Below, one piece after another: positions 9,720 to 17,135 of a stretch of 64,000 nt of DNA. A program made the position numbers and the translations under genes. Numbering within the stretch: position 1 is the first letter of the stretch; each line of letters starts with the position of its first letter. The notes under the pieces were generated by a model. That model was given only the letters and a program-made list of their open reading frames with translations, did not search any database and had not been told where the DNA came from. Source of the stretch: Streptomyces sp. Ag109_O5-1 (GTDB taxonomy: Bacteria > Actinomycetota > Actinomycetes > Streptomycetales > Streptomycetaceae); the NCBI RefSeq assembly GCF_003814875.1, contig NZ_RKQF01000001.1, forward strand, positions 2,480,001-2,544,000, written 5' to 3'.

Positions 9720-10175
9720 GCCTCGTCCTCGTGCGCGCCATCGGACCCAGTAGTCGACCCCATCTACCCGGTAGCGGTCCCCGCCGTCGAACCGCCACTC
9801 GGCAACCAGCAACTTCGCCTCTGCAGGCGCTTGGCGGTGCGGGGTGAGCATTGCCGTCAGCTCGTCATACCGGGCGTTGATACCTCCATGACCAGGATGA
9901 CGATCGATCCCGGCAGTTCCTGCGTCGTAGCACTGGTTCCACCCGATGAAGATCGTCCACTGTTCGCGCTCCAGCGCGACCAGGGCCCCGTCCACCGGCC
10001 ATACAAAGTACTCGTCCGGAGCAACGGAGAAGTCGACATCGTGGCACTGGAAGTAGTGGGGTACTCCATCGATGTCGACAAGCCCAGCGCGGGGGCCGTC
10101 GTACCAGTCCAACTCGGCGTATATATGCTCGAATCCGTCAGCGACCAGCTGCCGTTCGTCCCAGATCTCAGCCAC
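9711..10175 (-). CDS. IS701 passenger gene, 154-residue protein of unknown function
   Basis: The gene lies wholly between the transposase start and the right terminal repeat, on the transposase strand, ending 12 bases before the transposase GTG. The protein is soluble, acidic in its first two thirds and Trp/Tyr-rich (HIYAELDWYDGP, EQWTIFIGWNQCYD, YRVDGVDYWVRWR). It has no signal peptide or membrane segment, and I recognise no named domain. Size, acidity and aromatic content recall immunity-type proteins of toxin systems, but this is only an analogy. It is intact although the element around it is broken. Confidence 0.75.
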   Translation of the reverse strand: MAEIWDERQLVADGFEHIYAELDWYDGPRAGLVDIDGVPHYFQCHDVDFSVAPDEYFVWPVDGALVALEREQWTIFIGWNQCYDAGTAGIDRHPGHGGINARYDELTAMLTPHRQAPAEAKLLVAEWRFDGGDRYRVDGVDYWVRWRARGRGGA

Positions 10176-10460
10176 GTGCGCAGGCTACCGGCGACTGACC
10201 TCCGCTTACGTGATCACGATCTACAGCTGGAGTATTAGGCGGGTGTTGTCACAGCCCGTGTCGTGTCTGGTTACCGCCGCATCTCAAGTCACCGTTGAGC
10301 CCGCCGAATGCTGGGATCTCCCCGATGACGACCGGACTGCTCTGCGGGAGTGGGGCTTGCCGCGGCTGCCACTGTTCACGCCCTGCCCTCAGCCCAGCGC
10401 CGTCCCCACACTCCTTCTGAGGGGCCTCGCGTTTTCCGGACAGGCTTCTGACCGTTTATT

Positions 10461-11324
10461 TCACGCAGCGATTCGCAACTTCTCGTACGCGGCATGAACT
10501 TCGCGCGGAGGGCGGTAACCCACCGCCGAGTGGAGGCGTTTGCGATTGTACCAGAATTCGATGTAACGAGTGATGTCCTGCCGGGCGGCCTCGCGTGTCA
10601 GGTAAGTTACGCGTGATACGCGCTCGTTCTTCAGGGCGCCGAAGAATGATTCGGCCATGGCATTGTCGAAACAGATCCCGGTTCGGCCGGCAGATCTGCG
10701 GAGCCCGAAGCGGTTCAGCGTCCTCCCGAACTCGGCTGACATGTAGTTACTTCCGCGATCCGAGTGAAATATCGCGTCGGCTGAGAGGTTCCTGTTCCGT
10801 GCCGCGTTACGGATTGCTCTGGATATCAGTGAGGTTTGGTAGTGGTCGTCCATCGCGTAACCGATGACTTCCTTCGTGCAGCAGTCGATGACCGTTGCCA
10901 GGTACAGCCAGCCTTCGCCGGTCGCGACATAGGTGATGTCACCGACGAGCTTCTCGCCGGGCGCATCTGCAGTGAAGTCGCGGCCGACGAGGTCCGGCAC
11001 CTGGCCGGCCGCAGCCTGAGTGAGGTTGAACCTCTTCGGCCGTGGCAGGCAGGGCACCAGGCCCAGTTCGCGCATGAGGCGGCGGACCAACTCCACGCCT
11101 GCGGCGACGCCCCAGCGATGCAGCTGGGCCTGAATGCGCCGGTGCCCGTAGGTGCTGTCGGACATGTCGAAGGATTTCTCGATGAGCAATTTCAGTTCTT
11201 CGCGCCGCTGGGCTGTCGCGGATTCCGGGCGGGATCGCCAGTCGTAGTAGCCGGATCTGGAGACGCCGAGTCGGCCGCACATGAACTCGACGCTGTATGC
11301 GTACTTCTCGGTGTCGAGCCGCAT
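10461..11324 (-). CDS. IS3-family transposase OrfB
   Basis: A 287-residue catalytic subunit with an HTH_21-like N-terminus (GRLGVSRSGYYDWRS), then the rve integrase core. DDE residues are visible in VGDITYVATGEGW, IFHSDRGSNY and ESFFGALKNE. The frame is open upstream of the ATG at 11324 through SKYEFIDE, consistent with production as an OrfAB fusion by -1 frameshifting rather than independent initiation. Confidence 0.93.
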   Translation of the reverse strand: MRLDTEKYAYSVEFMCGRLGVSRSGYYDWRSRPESATAQRREELKLLIEKSFDMSDSTYGHRRIQAQLHRWGVAAGVELVRRLMRELGLVPCLPRPKRFNLTQAAAGQVPDLVGRDFTADAPGEKLVGDITYVATGEGWLYLATVIDCCTKEVIGYAMDDHYQTSLISRAIRNAARNRNLSADAIFHSDRGSNYMSAEFGRTLNRFGLRRSAGRTGICFDNAMAESFFGALKNERVSRVTYLTREAARQDITRYIEFWYNRKRLHSAVGYRPPREVHAAYEKLRIAA

Positions 11325-11350
11325 CTCGTCGATGAACTCGTACTTGCTTG

Positions 11351-11641
11351 CTACCGAGGATCCTTCGCGAAGTACGCTGCGGCTTTTTTCAGGAAGGTAA
11401 CTTCCATCTCCAGCTCGCGGTTGCGTCGTTCGAGTTCCTTCAGGCGTGCCCGCTCGTTCACCGTCAGTTCCGCATCGGGGGCTGGTTCCTGCTGCTTCTG
11501 GTATTTCTTCACCCAGCCGCGTAGCGTCTCCGAGTTCAGCTCAAGCTCCCGGGCGACTTCGGAGATCGTCTTGCTTGACCTCAACGTGATCTGGACGGCT
11601 TCCTCGCGGAACTCCGGCGAGTACTTACTGGGTGGCGCCAC
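11351..11641 (-). CDS. IS3-family OrfA
   Basis: A 96-residue DNA-binding subunit: helix-turn-helix (TISEVARELELNSETLRGWVK) followed by a leucine-zipper-like helix (RLKELERRNRELEMEVTFL). A run of six A (plus strand 11383-11389, CTTTTTT) occurs at LKKA near the 3' end. A -1 slip there enters the OrfB frame without meeting a stop, the usual IS3 route to OrfAB. Confidence 0.92.
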   Translation of the reverse strand: MAPPSKYSPEFREEAVQITLRSSKTISEVARELELNSETLRGWVKKYQKQQEPAPDAELTVNERARLKELERRNRELEMEVTFLKKAAAYFAKDPR

Positions 11642-12194
11642 TTAGTCCTCGTTTCCTTGTTCAGGACAACCCTATTGGGTGCCTGTCCGGAAACCTCGTG
11701 GCCCCTCATGCCCAACCGTGCCGGCGAGTACGAGCGCCGCCTGGTCAAGGACGGAGTACGGCTCTACGAAATGGGCTATTGGGGGCCCGATGCGAGCAGC
11801 TTCGTGGTCGCCGTGGTTCCCGGAGAGGGGCGGGTGCTCTGTCTTCTCCCCGCGCCAATCACAGTCGACGATCTGCCGGAGGTTCTTCGGCCGTACCACC
11901 AGGGGCTTCACAAGCCTGCGGTGTCCTTCTTCAGCTCTTCGGTCGCGCAGTACGTCGAGACGGCCTGGCGGTGGCATGCAGCCCTGCAGATCCTTCAGCA
12001 GATAGAGGAGCCTGAGTTCACAGTCGGAGAGGCGGAATACCTGCGCCACCACGACCGTCTCTACTCACTCGTGGAGCTTGTGGTGGATGCGGTAGGACGT
12101 ATCGATCCTGCGGCTGAAGGGGAAGGCCTGCCTTCGGTCTGGATCGAACTGATCCGTGAGAACTCGGTTTGATGGTTGGTCGTACTTCCGACAG

Positions 12195-14034
12195 TCACGG
12201 CTGAATAAGGATCCGGACCCGGAGGAGTTCGAACGAGGCTCGGCCGTACATAGCTCGCTTGAGTGTTTTCACCCGGTTTACATGTCCTTCGACGACCCCG
12301 GAGCTCCAGGGCAGGGTCAGACCGGCGGTCACTGCATCGAGGTCCTGGCGGAGGAAGCCGGCGAAGCCCTTCATGGGCTTCGGAGCGTCCTGCTCGGCCT
12401 GCCGGATCCACTCCAGCAGCAGGTATCCGCGTTGGTGGCGAACCAGGTCGGCCAACGCCCGAGCGAGATCGCAGGCCCGGGTGATGTCCGGGCAGGCGAG
12501 CCGGACTTGCAGGAGCCGCTCGTCCTGGCTGTCGGTGAGCGTCTCCCGGGGCCGCATGATCCACGAGGTGATCTTGCGAGGGCTCGGGATGTCGGCCCGG
12601 ACCGGTTCGGCGGTGCCAGCACGAAGGGCGGCGAGGTGCTTGCGGACGACCTGGCGGCTGCCCCGGTAACCGCGGGCCTGGATCTCCAGGAACAGCCCGG
12701 TGCCGCTGACCTGGCCTTGTGCTTCAGTGAAGCGGGCGTTGAGGTACGCCTTGAAAGGCTCCAGGACGCCGTTGGGGCGGCGCTCGCGGGCGGAGGCCAG
12801 CAACTCGTCGAGGTCGGTGTCGCGGAAGCGGCGCACGGTCTTGCGGTCGAGGTTCAGCCGGCGGCCGATGGCGCTGATCGTCCAGCGTTTCTCCAGCAGG
12901 CGGTGGATGTCCTCGTAGCGATGGCGGGTGCGTTCGATGATCTGGGTGCGGGGCAGTTCCGCGGGCGGTAACAGCATCGGGGGCGGTTCCGGCCCCTCGG
13001 TCACTGTCTCCTCCTCGGCGCGTTTGCGCAGGCAGTCGCGGTGCTGGTGGCAGGTCTTCTCCACTGCGGCGGACAGGTTCTGAAGCAAATGCCAGCGGTC
13101 TGCGACTTCGAGGGCATCGGGGGCGGCTTCCCTGACCGCCTTGGTGTAGGCGGTGGCCCGATCCCGGCAGATGATCTCGGCACCGGGATGCTCGGTGAGC
13201 CAGGCCGCGAACGTCTCCGAGGTGCGGTCGGGCAGCACGTCCACGACCCGGCCGGCCTCGACATCGACCAGCACGGTGCCATAGGTGCAGCCCTTGCGGA
13301 AGGCGAACTCGTCCACCCCCAGCACCCGCGGCGCACGGTCCGGCACCGCCGGCGCCGTCAGCAGCCTGAGCAGCCGGGTCCGCCCCGCGACCAGCCGCAG
13401 GCGGCGACACAACCGCGCGGCCGGACGGCCGCCCAGTTCCACCGCGATCGACCGCAGCCACCCCGTCAGTCCGGTGCTGGAACGGCGGTGCCGCTCTGAC
13501 AGGCCCGACACCTGCTCGACAAACGTCTTAGGGTGTAGCTCCTTTCAAGGGACGGCCCTACCTGCATGAACTGCGGCTTGGCGCGCGACCGGGTGATCGA
13601 ACCGGGTCTCCAGGAGGGCATCGCCGCGATCCGTGACTTCCAGGCAGTCGATCTTGATCCGGCCCCGAGCGTGACCTGGCGGTTTCGAAACGATCTATGC
13701 GGTGCTCAGCCCGGCCGGTCAGGCAAATGCCCAGCTCAGCCTGTCCCTTGAAAGGAGCTACACCCAACGTCTTACGGGAACAGTTCTTCCGGTCGCAGAA
13801 GTACCCGCGGACCCGCAGCCGGACTATGACCCTGCGAGGTCCCAACGGCCTTTCATTCAGGGCTCGTTGATACGTGCTGTGTATGCGCCCCGCCTGTTTC
13901 CGGCAGGCCGGGCACCGGCCCGGGCTGGCGATTGACACGGCCTCCACCACGAGGACGTCGGAGGAGACGCTGACGCTCTCCACTCGCACATCGATCCCGG
14001 GAAACAGCACAGCCTCGAACGTCTTGCTTACCAT
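12195..14034 (-). pseudogene. ISL3-family transposase split by a MITE
   Basis: Joining 14034-13766 to 13521-12195, which removes the MITE and one duplication copy, gives one frame of 531 codons. The N-terminal part has a zinc-finger-like set of cysteines (CPACRKQ and FCDRKNC). The catalytic core shows GVDEFAFRKG, CRDRATAYTKAV and VVEGHVNRVK, with a helix-turn-helix region (WTISAIGRRLNLDRKTVRRF) between. The insertion separates RKT from FVEQ, detaching the zinc-finger domain. The stop lies 22 bases from the convergent stop of the SUKH-4-like passenger. Confidence 0.9.
13522..13774. mobile_element. 235-bp MITE with 9-bp target duplication
   Basis: Non-coding element 13531-13765 with perfect 23-bp inverted ends beginning GGGTGTAGCTCC, flanked by AACGTCTTA at 13522-13530 and 13766-13774. 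It has no transposase and must have been moved in trans. A short central palindrome (GTTTCGAAAC) occurs near 13681. No intact gene is inside. Confidence 0.88.
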
Positions 14035-14087
14035 GCCGGGACATACTCTGCCGAAACGATCCCTCGCTCACCTCGGTGACCTGGGGA

Positions 14088-14118
14088 TTCACGGAACTGC
14101 GGACAGAGCCAGATTCAA
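14088..14118. repeat. ISL3 right terminal repeat and target duplication
   Basis: Right terminal repeat at 14088-14110, then AGATTCAA at 14111-14118. It matches 6502-6532 in inverse orientation, with one mismatch in the repeat. Confidence 0.88.
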
Positions 14119-14777
14119 ATATCCCCAACAGTTTGCCGGCGCCGGTTGCCGTGGTGGACGAGCCAGGCGACGGCGCGTTCGACGGGGGGTCGCCAGCGGC
14201 GGTAGTCGGCCTGCCAGCCGGGATCGGTGGCGGCCTGGTGGCGGGCGGCTGCGAGCCGGTCGTAGTGGGGGCGGATGGTCAGGATGCGTCCGGCCTCGGC
14301 TTTGGTGCACCGTTCACGCAGGGGGCATCCGGTGCATAAGTCCCCGAAGGAGGCTTTGCGCTGGTGGTGCTGCCCGCCGGGGACGGACAGAGCCACGGTG
14401 TGTCCGGCCGGGCAGGTCACAGTGGCGGTGGTGGTGTCGATGGTGAAGTCGTCGAGGGTGTAGCCGCCGGGGACGGCGGGCCGCAGTGGTGCGGGCTTGA
14501 GGAACAGCCGGTGCCCGGCTTCGTGGAGGGCCTGGCGGGCGTCCCCGGTGGAATAGGCGGTGTCACCGAAGGCGTCCACCGGGGTGTCCTCGTCGGCGAG
14601 CAGGTCCTGGCCCACAGCGGCCTCATGGTGCTCGGGCCCGGCGCCGGGCGTGAGGGCGACGGCGGTGCATAAGCCGGTCTCGGTGAGTGGGCCGGGGAGA
14701 CGGTCGGGCCGGATGTGTGGGAGACCTGCCGGGAGTTGATCCCGGCCGGGAGTGTGTTCGCGTTCCGGGCGCTGCAT
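14115..14777 (-). pseudogene. IS1182-family transposase remnant
   Basis: C-terminal fragment of an IS1182 (DDE_Tnp_1_6) transposase. It shows VDAFGDTAYSTGDAR, the cysteine cluster CTGCPLRERC and the catalytic-Glu segment RWRPPVERAVAWLV. The N-terminal half and first catalytic Asp are missing. The extreme C-terminus is replaced after GNRR, so both ends were lost before ISL3 landed next to it. Its stop is created inside the ISL3 target duplication. Confidence 0.82.
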
Positions 14778-15007
14778 CAGGTTTGAAGGGTACGGCCGTC
14801 ATCCGTAGGTAGATCAAGCCTCACTCCCCCGCATCCGATGGCGCGAGGAGTGCAGTTCGCCCCACCATGCGCACGCTCGGATCCCGAAGGATACCAACGA
14901 CCCACGTGCGCTCCCCTCGCCGTCGACCGTATGGCGTCTAAGGGCTGTCCCGTAAATGATCTTCCGGCTGGTCGGGACGTGCTCGACCTCGGAACGGTCG
15001 GGCTCGC

Positions 15008-15787
15008 CTATCCGGCGAGGGTGAGGTTGTGCAGGCGGGCGATGCCGAGCATGGCGTGGTGGACACCGTCACCGCGGAGGCGGCAGTCGCGGAGGATCTT
15101 GTAGGTCTTCATGCGGGCGAAGCAGTGCTCGACGCGGGCGCGGACCTGCTTGTGTGACTTATTGTGAGCCTGCTTCCACTCAGGCAGTTCCTCGCCCTTG
15201 CGGCGACGGTGCGGCATCACCAGTCCGGTGCCCGGGTAACCGCCGTCGGCAATCGTCGTGGTGTTGCCGACCGCGGTCTTCGCGCCGGATTCCGCCCAGG
15301 CCCGGCAGTCATTGCGATTGCCCGGCAGTGGTCGGCCGACGACCACGACCAGGCGAGTGTCGGCGTCGATGACTACCTGGTGGTTGGTGGAGTAGCGGTA
15401 GTTCTTCGACTGCTCGGCGACCTTGTGATCGCGGGTGGGCACCAGGGTGCCGTCCACGATCAGCACGGCGTCTTTGGCGAACCGCCGGCGCGGCTGCAGG
15501 GCCAGCCTCGGCCCGAGGTCATCGATCATCCGGTCGGCGGCCGACTTCGACACGCCGAACAACGGGGCCAACTGCCGCATGGTCAGATTCGTCCGCCAGT
15601 ACGCGGCCACCAGCAGCACCCGGTCCTCCAGCGGCAGCCTCCACGGTCGGCCCCGCCGGCACGCGTCGGCACCCTCGCGACGCAGTTGGATCACCAACTT
15701 GCCGAACGCACGCGGGCTCAGCCCGGTGAAGGGGGCTATCCAGGACGGCTCGGCCGCCGTGATCACACCAGCCACATCCAAGATCAT
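15008..15787 (-). CDS. IS5-family transposase
   Basis: A 259-residue DDE transposase when read from ATG 15787 (MILDVAGV). An upstream in-frame ATG at 15838 would overlap the passenger gene. An N-terminal HTH_Tnp_4-like region (RQLAPLFGVSKSAADRMI) precedes the DDE_Tnp_4 core, with catalytic segments LIVDGTLVPTRD, TIADGGYPGTG and RARVEHCFARMK. The gene is intact and starts 11 bases after the passenger stop, so the two are probably translated from one mRNA. Confidence 0.93.
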   Translation of the reverse strand: MILDVAGVITAAEPSWIAPFTGLSPRAFGKLVIQLRREGADACRRGRPWRLPLEDRVLLVAAYWRTNLTMRQLAPLFGVSKSAADRMIDDLGPRLALQPRRRFAKDAVLIVDGTLVPTRDHKVAEQSKNYRYSTNHQVVIDADTRLVVVVGRPLPGNRNDCRAWAESGAKTAVGNTTTIADGGYPGTGLVMPHRRRKGEELPEWKQAHNKSHKQVRARVEHCFARMKTYKILRDCRLRGDGVHHAMLGIARLHNLTLAG

Positions 15788-15798
15788 CCCATCGGCGG

Positions 15799-16230
15799 TC
15801 AGCCGGTCACTTGCAGGTCCCCGCCCCAACTGCCGCATTCAACAGTGCCGGTGGCGAAGCAGACCTTCAGGCCGACCCGTCCGGTGCGGGCGTCAAACCT
15901 CTGGTCCACCGCGAGGATGACCTCTCCCAGGTAGTCGGCAAACGGTGTCCCGCGTTCACTCGACACCACCTCGACCCGGCTGCTCTCACCAAGGTCGTAT
16001 CCCGCGTGGGGTGCCTCCTCATCCGTGATCAGGCACCAGTCGGAGCCGGTCGTGATGTGGAAGTAGCCACCAAGTTCGTCGACGAGCCAGATCTCCAGCG
16101 GGCCGGCAGCATCCTCGGAGTCGTGCCGGTGCCAGGCGGCCACCACCTGCTGCACGCGGCGTCCAGTCAGGCGGTCGGGGTTCGCCCCCGCGCCATGCAG
16201 CGGACACTCGTGCGGTTCGGTCGGTATCAC
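15799..16230 (-). CDS. IS5 passenger gene, 143-residue protein of unknown function
   Basis: The gene lies inside the IS5 terminal repeats, 55 bases from the right end, upstream of and co-oriented with the transposase gene. The protein is acidic and soluble, with a compact beta-rich pattern (LEIWLVDELGGYFHITTGSDW, VGLKVCFATGTVECGSWGGD) and no signal or membrane segment. The N-terminus has CPLHGAG. I recognise no family. It could be an immunity-type protein or a transposition accessory factor; neither is shown. Confidence 0.72.
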   Translation of the reverse strand: MIPTEPHECPLHGAGANPDRLTGRRVQQVVAAWHRHDSEDAAGPLEIWLVDELGGYFHITTGSDWCLITDEEAPHAGYDLGESSRVEVVSSERGTPFADYLGEVILAVDQRFDARTGRVGLKVCFATGTVECGSWGGDLQVTG

Positions 16231-16287
16231 CCGCAGACCGTACCTGTTGTCGAGCAGCAGGTCACAGAGATTACGGGACAGCCCTTA

Positions 16288-16790
16288 GCTAGCACGTGAC
16301 GCGGCACCGCCGTACCGAATAACGAAGGCCTCGACGTGTCACGCACGCCGACCTGCACAGATGAGGCCATGGCGACGGACCACCCCACAGAGTGGCGCGC
16401 TCTCTGGATTGCACCTACTTACGCGCAGGAAACGGATCCCCTGGACTTCGGCGCCAAGATCTTGGCTCCGAGCCCTGGGCGCCGGCACCTCCCGGCGCGC
16501 AGTCGCACACAATTTTATAAACAAGCGTAGATGAGATTCTAGTTTTTATCATGACAATCATCGCGAATCACACTTGTTACAACCAGCCGTCTTGAGCTAC
16601 CGTCAACCGCGTTCGTAAACACCTGTAGATGGCTGGGTCTGGCGCACTCAGAGCGGAAGCCATTCGCCTGGCCGCAGCCGCCTGGAGGTGCGGCATGTGA
16701 CTACGGGAGGCGCGACCTTGTCCGAAAGCAGGCTCACGTTCAAGCGGCCCCCTGCTCCGAACTCACCCGGAATATCACTCCGGTGCTGCG
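16288..16790. other. Gene-poor segment with an AT-rich patch upstream of the integrase module
   Basis: About 500 bases without a convincing gene. Positions 16505-16600 are unusually AT-rich for this genome (ATTTTATAAACAAGCG and TAGTTTTTATCATG), suggesting foreign DNA, a promoter or a recombinase binding region. A 23-codon frame at 16629 is unsupported. Confidence 0.5.
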
Positions 16791-17090
16791 ATGAGTAAAA
16801 CAAATGACGCACCCGAGACCTCTACATCCGATTCCCCAGATCGATATATGATGCCTCGCGAAGTGGAACACCGACTCGGCATTTCGCCTTCAACTAGACG
16901 CCGGTGGACAAATCGCGGTCTGCTGAGCGCTTACCCTCTTGGCCCGTATTATCGCCCAGGTCCAGGAGAAAATCGGGAAGGGAACCGTAATGGCAGTCGG
17001 GTGCGCTACAGCGAAAAGCAGGTCACTGACCTGTTCGAGCGCATCAAGAAGGGAGAACTCGCACGCTCGCCCAAGCCATTGGATCCGTAG
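16791..17090 (+). CDS. Putative excisionase / MerR-like DNA-binding protein
   Basis: A 99-residue protein with a winged-helix DNA-binding pattern (MMPREVEHRLGISPSTRRRWTN, then GSRVRYSEKQVTDLFER), like small Xis or AlpA-type proteins of actinobacterial integrative elements. It lies 45 bases before the integrase on the same strand, the common xis-int arrangement. Codon use is less GC-biased than in neighbouring chromosomal genes, supporting recent acquisition. Confidence 0.75.
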   Translation: MSKTNDAPETSTSDSPDRYMMPREVEHRLGISPSTRRRWTNRGLLSAYPLGPYYRPGPGENREGNRNGSRVRYSEKQVTDLFERIKKGELARSPKPLDP

Positions 17091-17135
17091 GATGTTCAGG
17101 CTGAGGAAACGTTGGATCTCTCAAGGGAGGGATAT

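Larger units (their letters stand above)
6620..10238 (-). mobile_element. IS701-family element with a passenger gene
   Basis: TTAG duplications at 6620-6623 and 10235-10238 match the YTAR target of IS701. They flank 23-bp inverted ends with one mismatch, beginning TACTCCAGC at 6624 and at 10234 on the other strand. Inside are an interrupted IS701 transposase gene and an upstream 154-residue gene on the same strand. Without the ISAzo13 insertion the element would be 1871 bp, longer than usual IS701 members because of the extra gene. It inserted near codon 20 of the SUKH-4-like gene. Confidence 0.9.
10418..11708 (-). mobile_element. IS3-family insertion sequence
   Basis: A 1291-bp element with imperfect inverted ends of about 28 bases, beginning TGAGGGGCC at 10418 and at 11708 on the other strand. 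The 5'-TG...CA-3' termini are typical of IS3. No 3-5 bp target duplication is present: excising 10418-11708 exactly rejoins the SUKH-4-like frame (CTC CTT C / TG CCC AAC). Both transposase frames are open. Confidence 0.88.
6562..12172 (+). pseudogene. SUKH-4-like immunity gene split by IS701 and IS3 insertions
   Basis: Three segments, 6562-6623, 10239-10417 and 11709-12172, join without frameshift or stop into 705 bases (234 codons plus TGA) when the two elements and one TTAG copy are removed. The joined protein starts near MLTHVESNGADR, or at a GTG or TTG nearby. It reads through TVEPAECWDLPDDD and PTLLLPNRAGEY across the IS3 site, and ends FFSSSVAQYVETAWRWHA, then IDPAAEG...VWIEL. The Ser-rich segment before an aromatic helix and the terminal DP-x-W-x-E pattern resemble SUKH-4 (SMI1/KNR4) proteins, which neutralise polymorphic toxins. 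The family call is from pattern memory; the reconstruction is direct. It lies inside ISL3 ends and is inactive now. Confidence 0.78.
6502..14118 (-). mobile_element. ISL3-family element carrying a SUKH-4 passenger, broken by three insertions
   Basis: The 8-bp sequence AGATTCAA occurs at 6502-6509 and 14111-14118. Immediately inside are inverted ends GGCTCTG-[G/T]-CCGCAG... at 6510-6532 and 14088-14110, matching in 22 of 23 bases. Eight-base target duplications are typical of ISL3. Between them lie an ISL3 transposase gene (minus) and a convergent SUKH-4-like gene (plus). Subtracting the IS701-family element with one TTAG (3615 bp), the IS3 element (1291 bp) and the MITE with its duplication (244 bp) gives an ancestral element of about 2.45 kb. 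The ends and both interrupted genes agree, so the reconstruction is well supported. Confidence 0.88.
14939..16287 (-). mobile_element. IS5-family element with a passenger gene
   Basis: A 1345-bp element (14941-16285) with perfect 15-bp inverted ends AGGGCTGTCCCGTAA. It is bordered by TA on each side (14939-14940 and 16286-16287), a possible 2-bp duplication. It holds an IS5 transposase gene and, between that gene and the right end, a second gene on the same strand. Confidence 0.87.

Noticed and set aside
13566..13751. A 61-codon frame inside the MITE
   Set aside because: No start signal or family resemblance; the MITE ends and duplication explain the segment without a gene.
16336..16530. A 64-codon plus-strand frame and a matching minus frame between IS5 and the xis-like gene
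   Set aside because: No ribosome binding site, no family resemblance and mixed composition; treated as non-coding.
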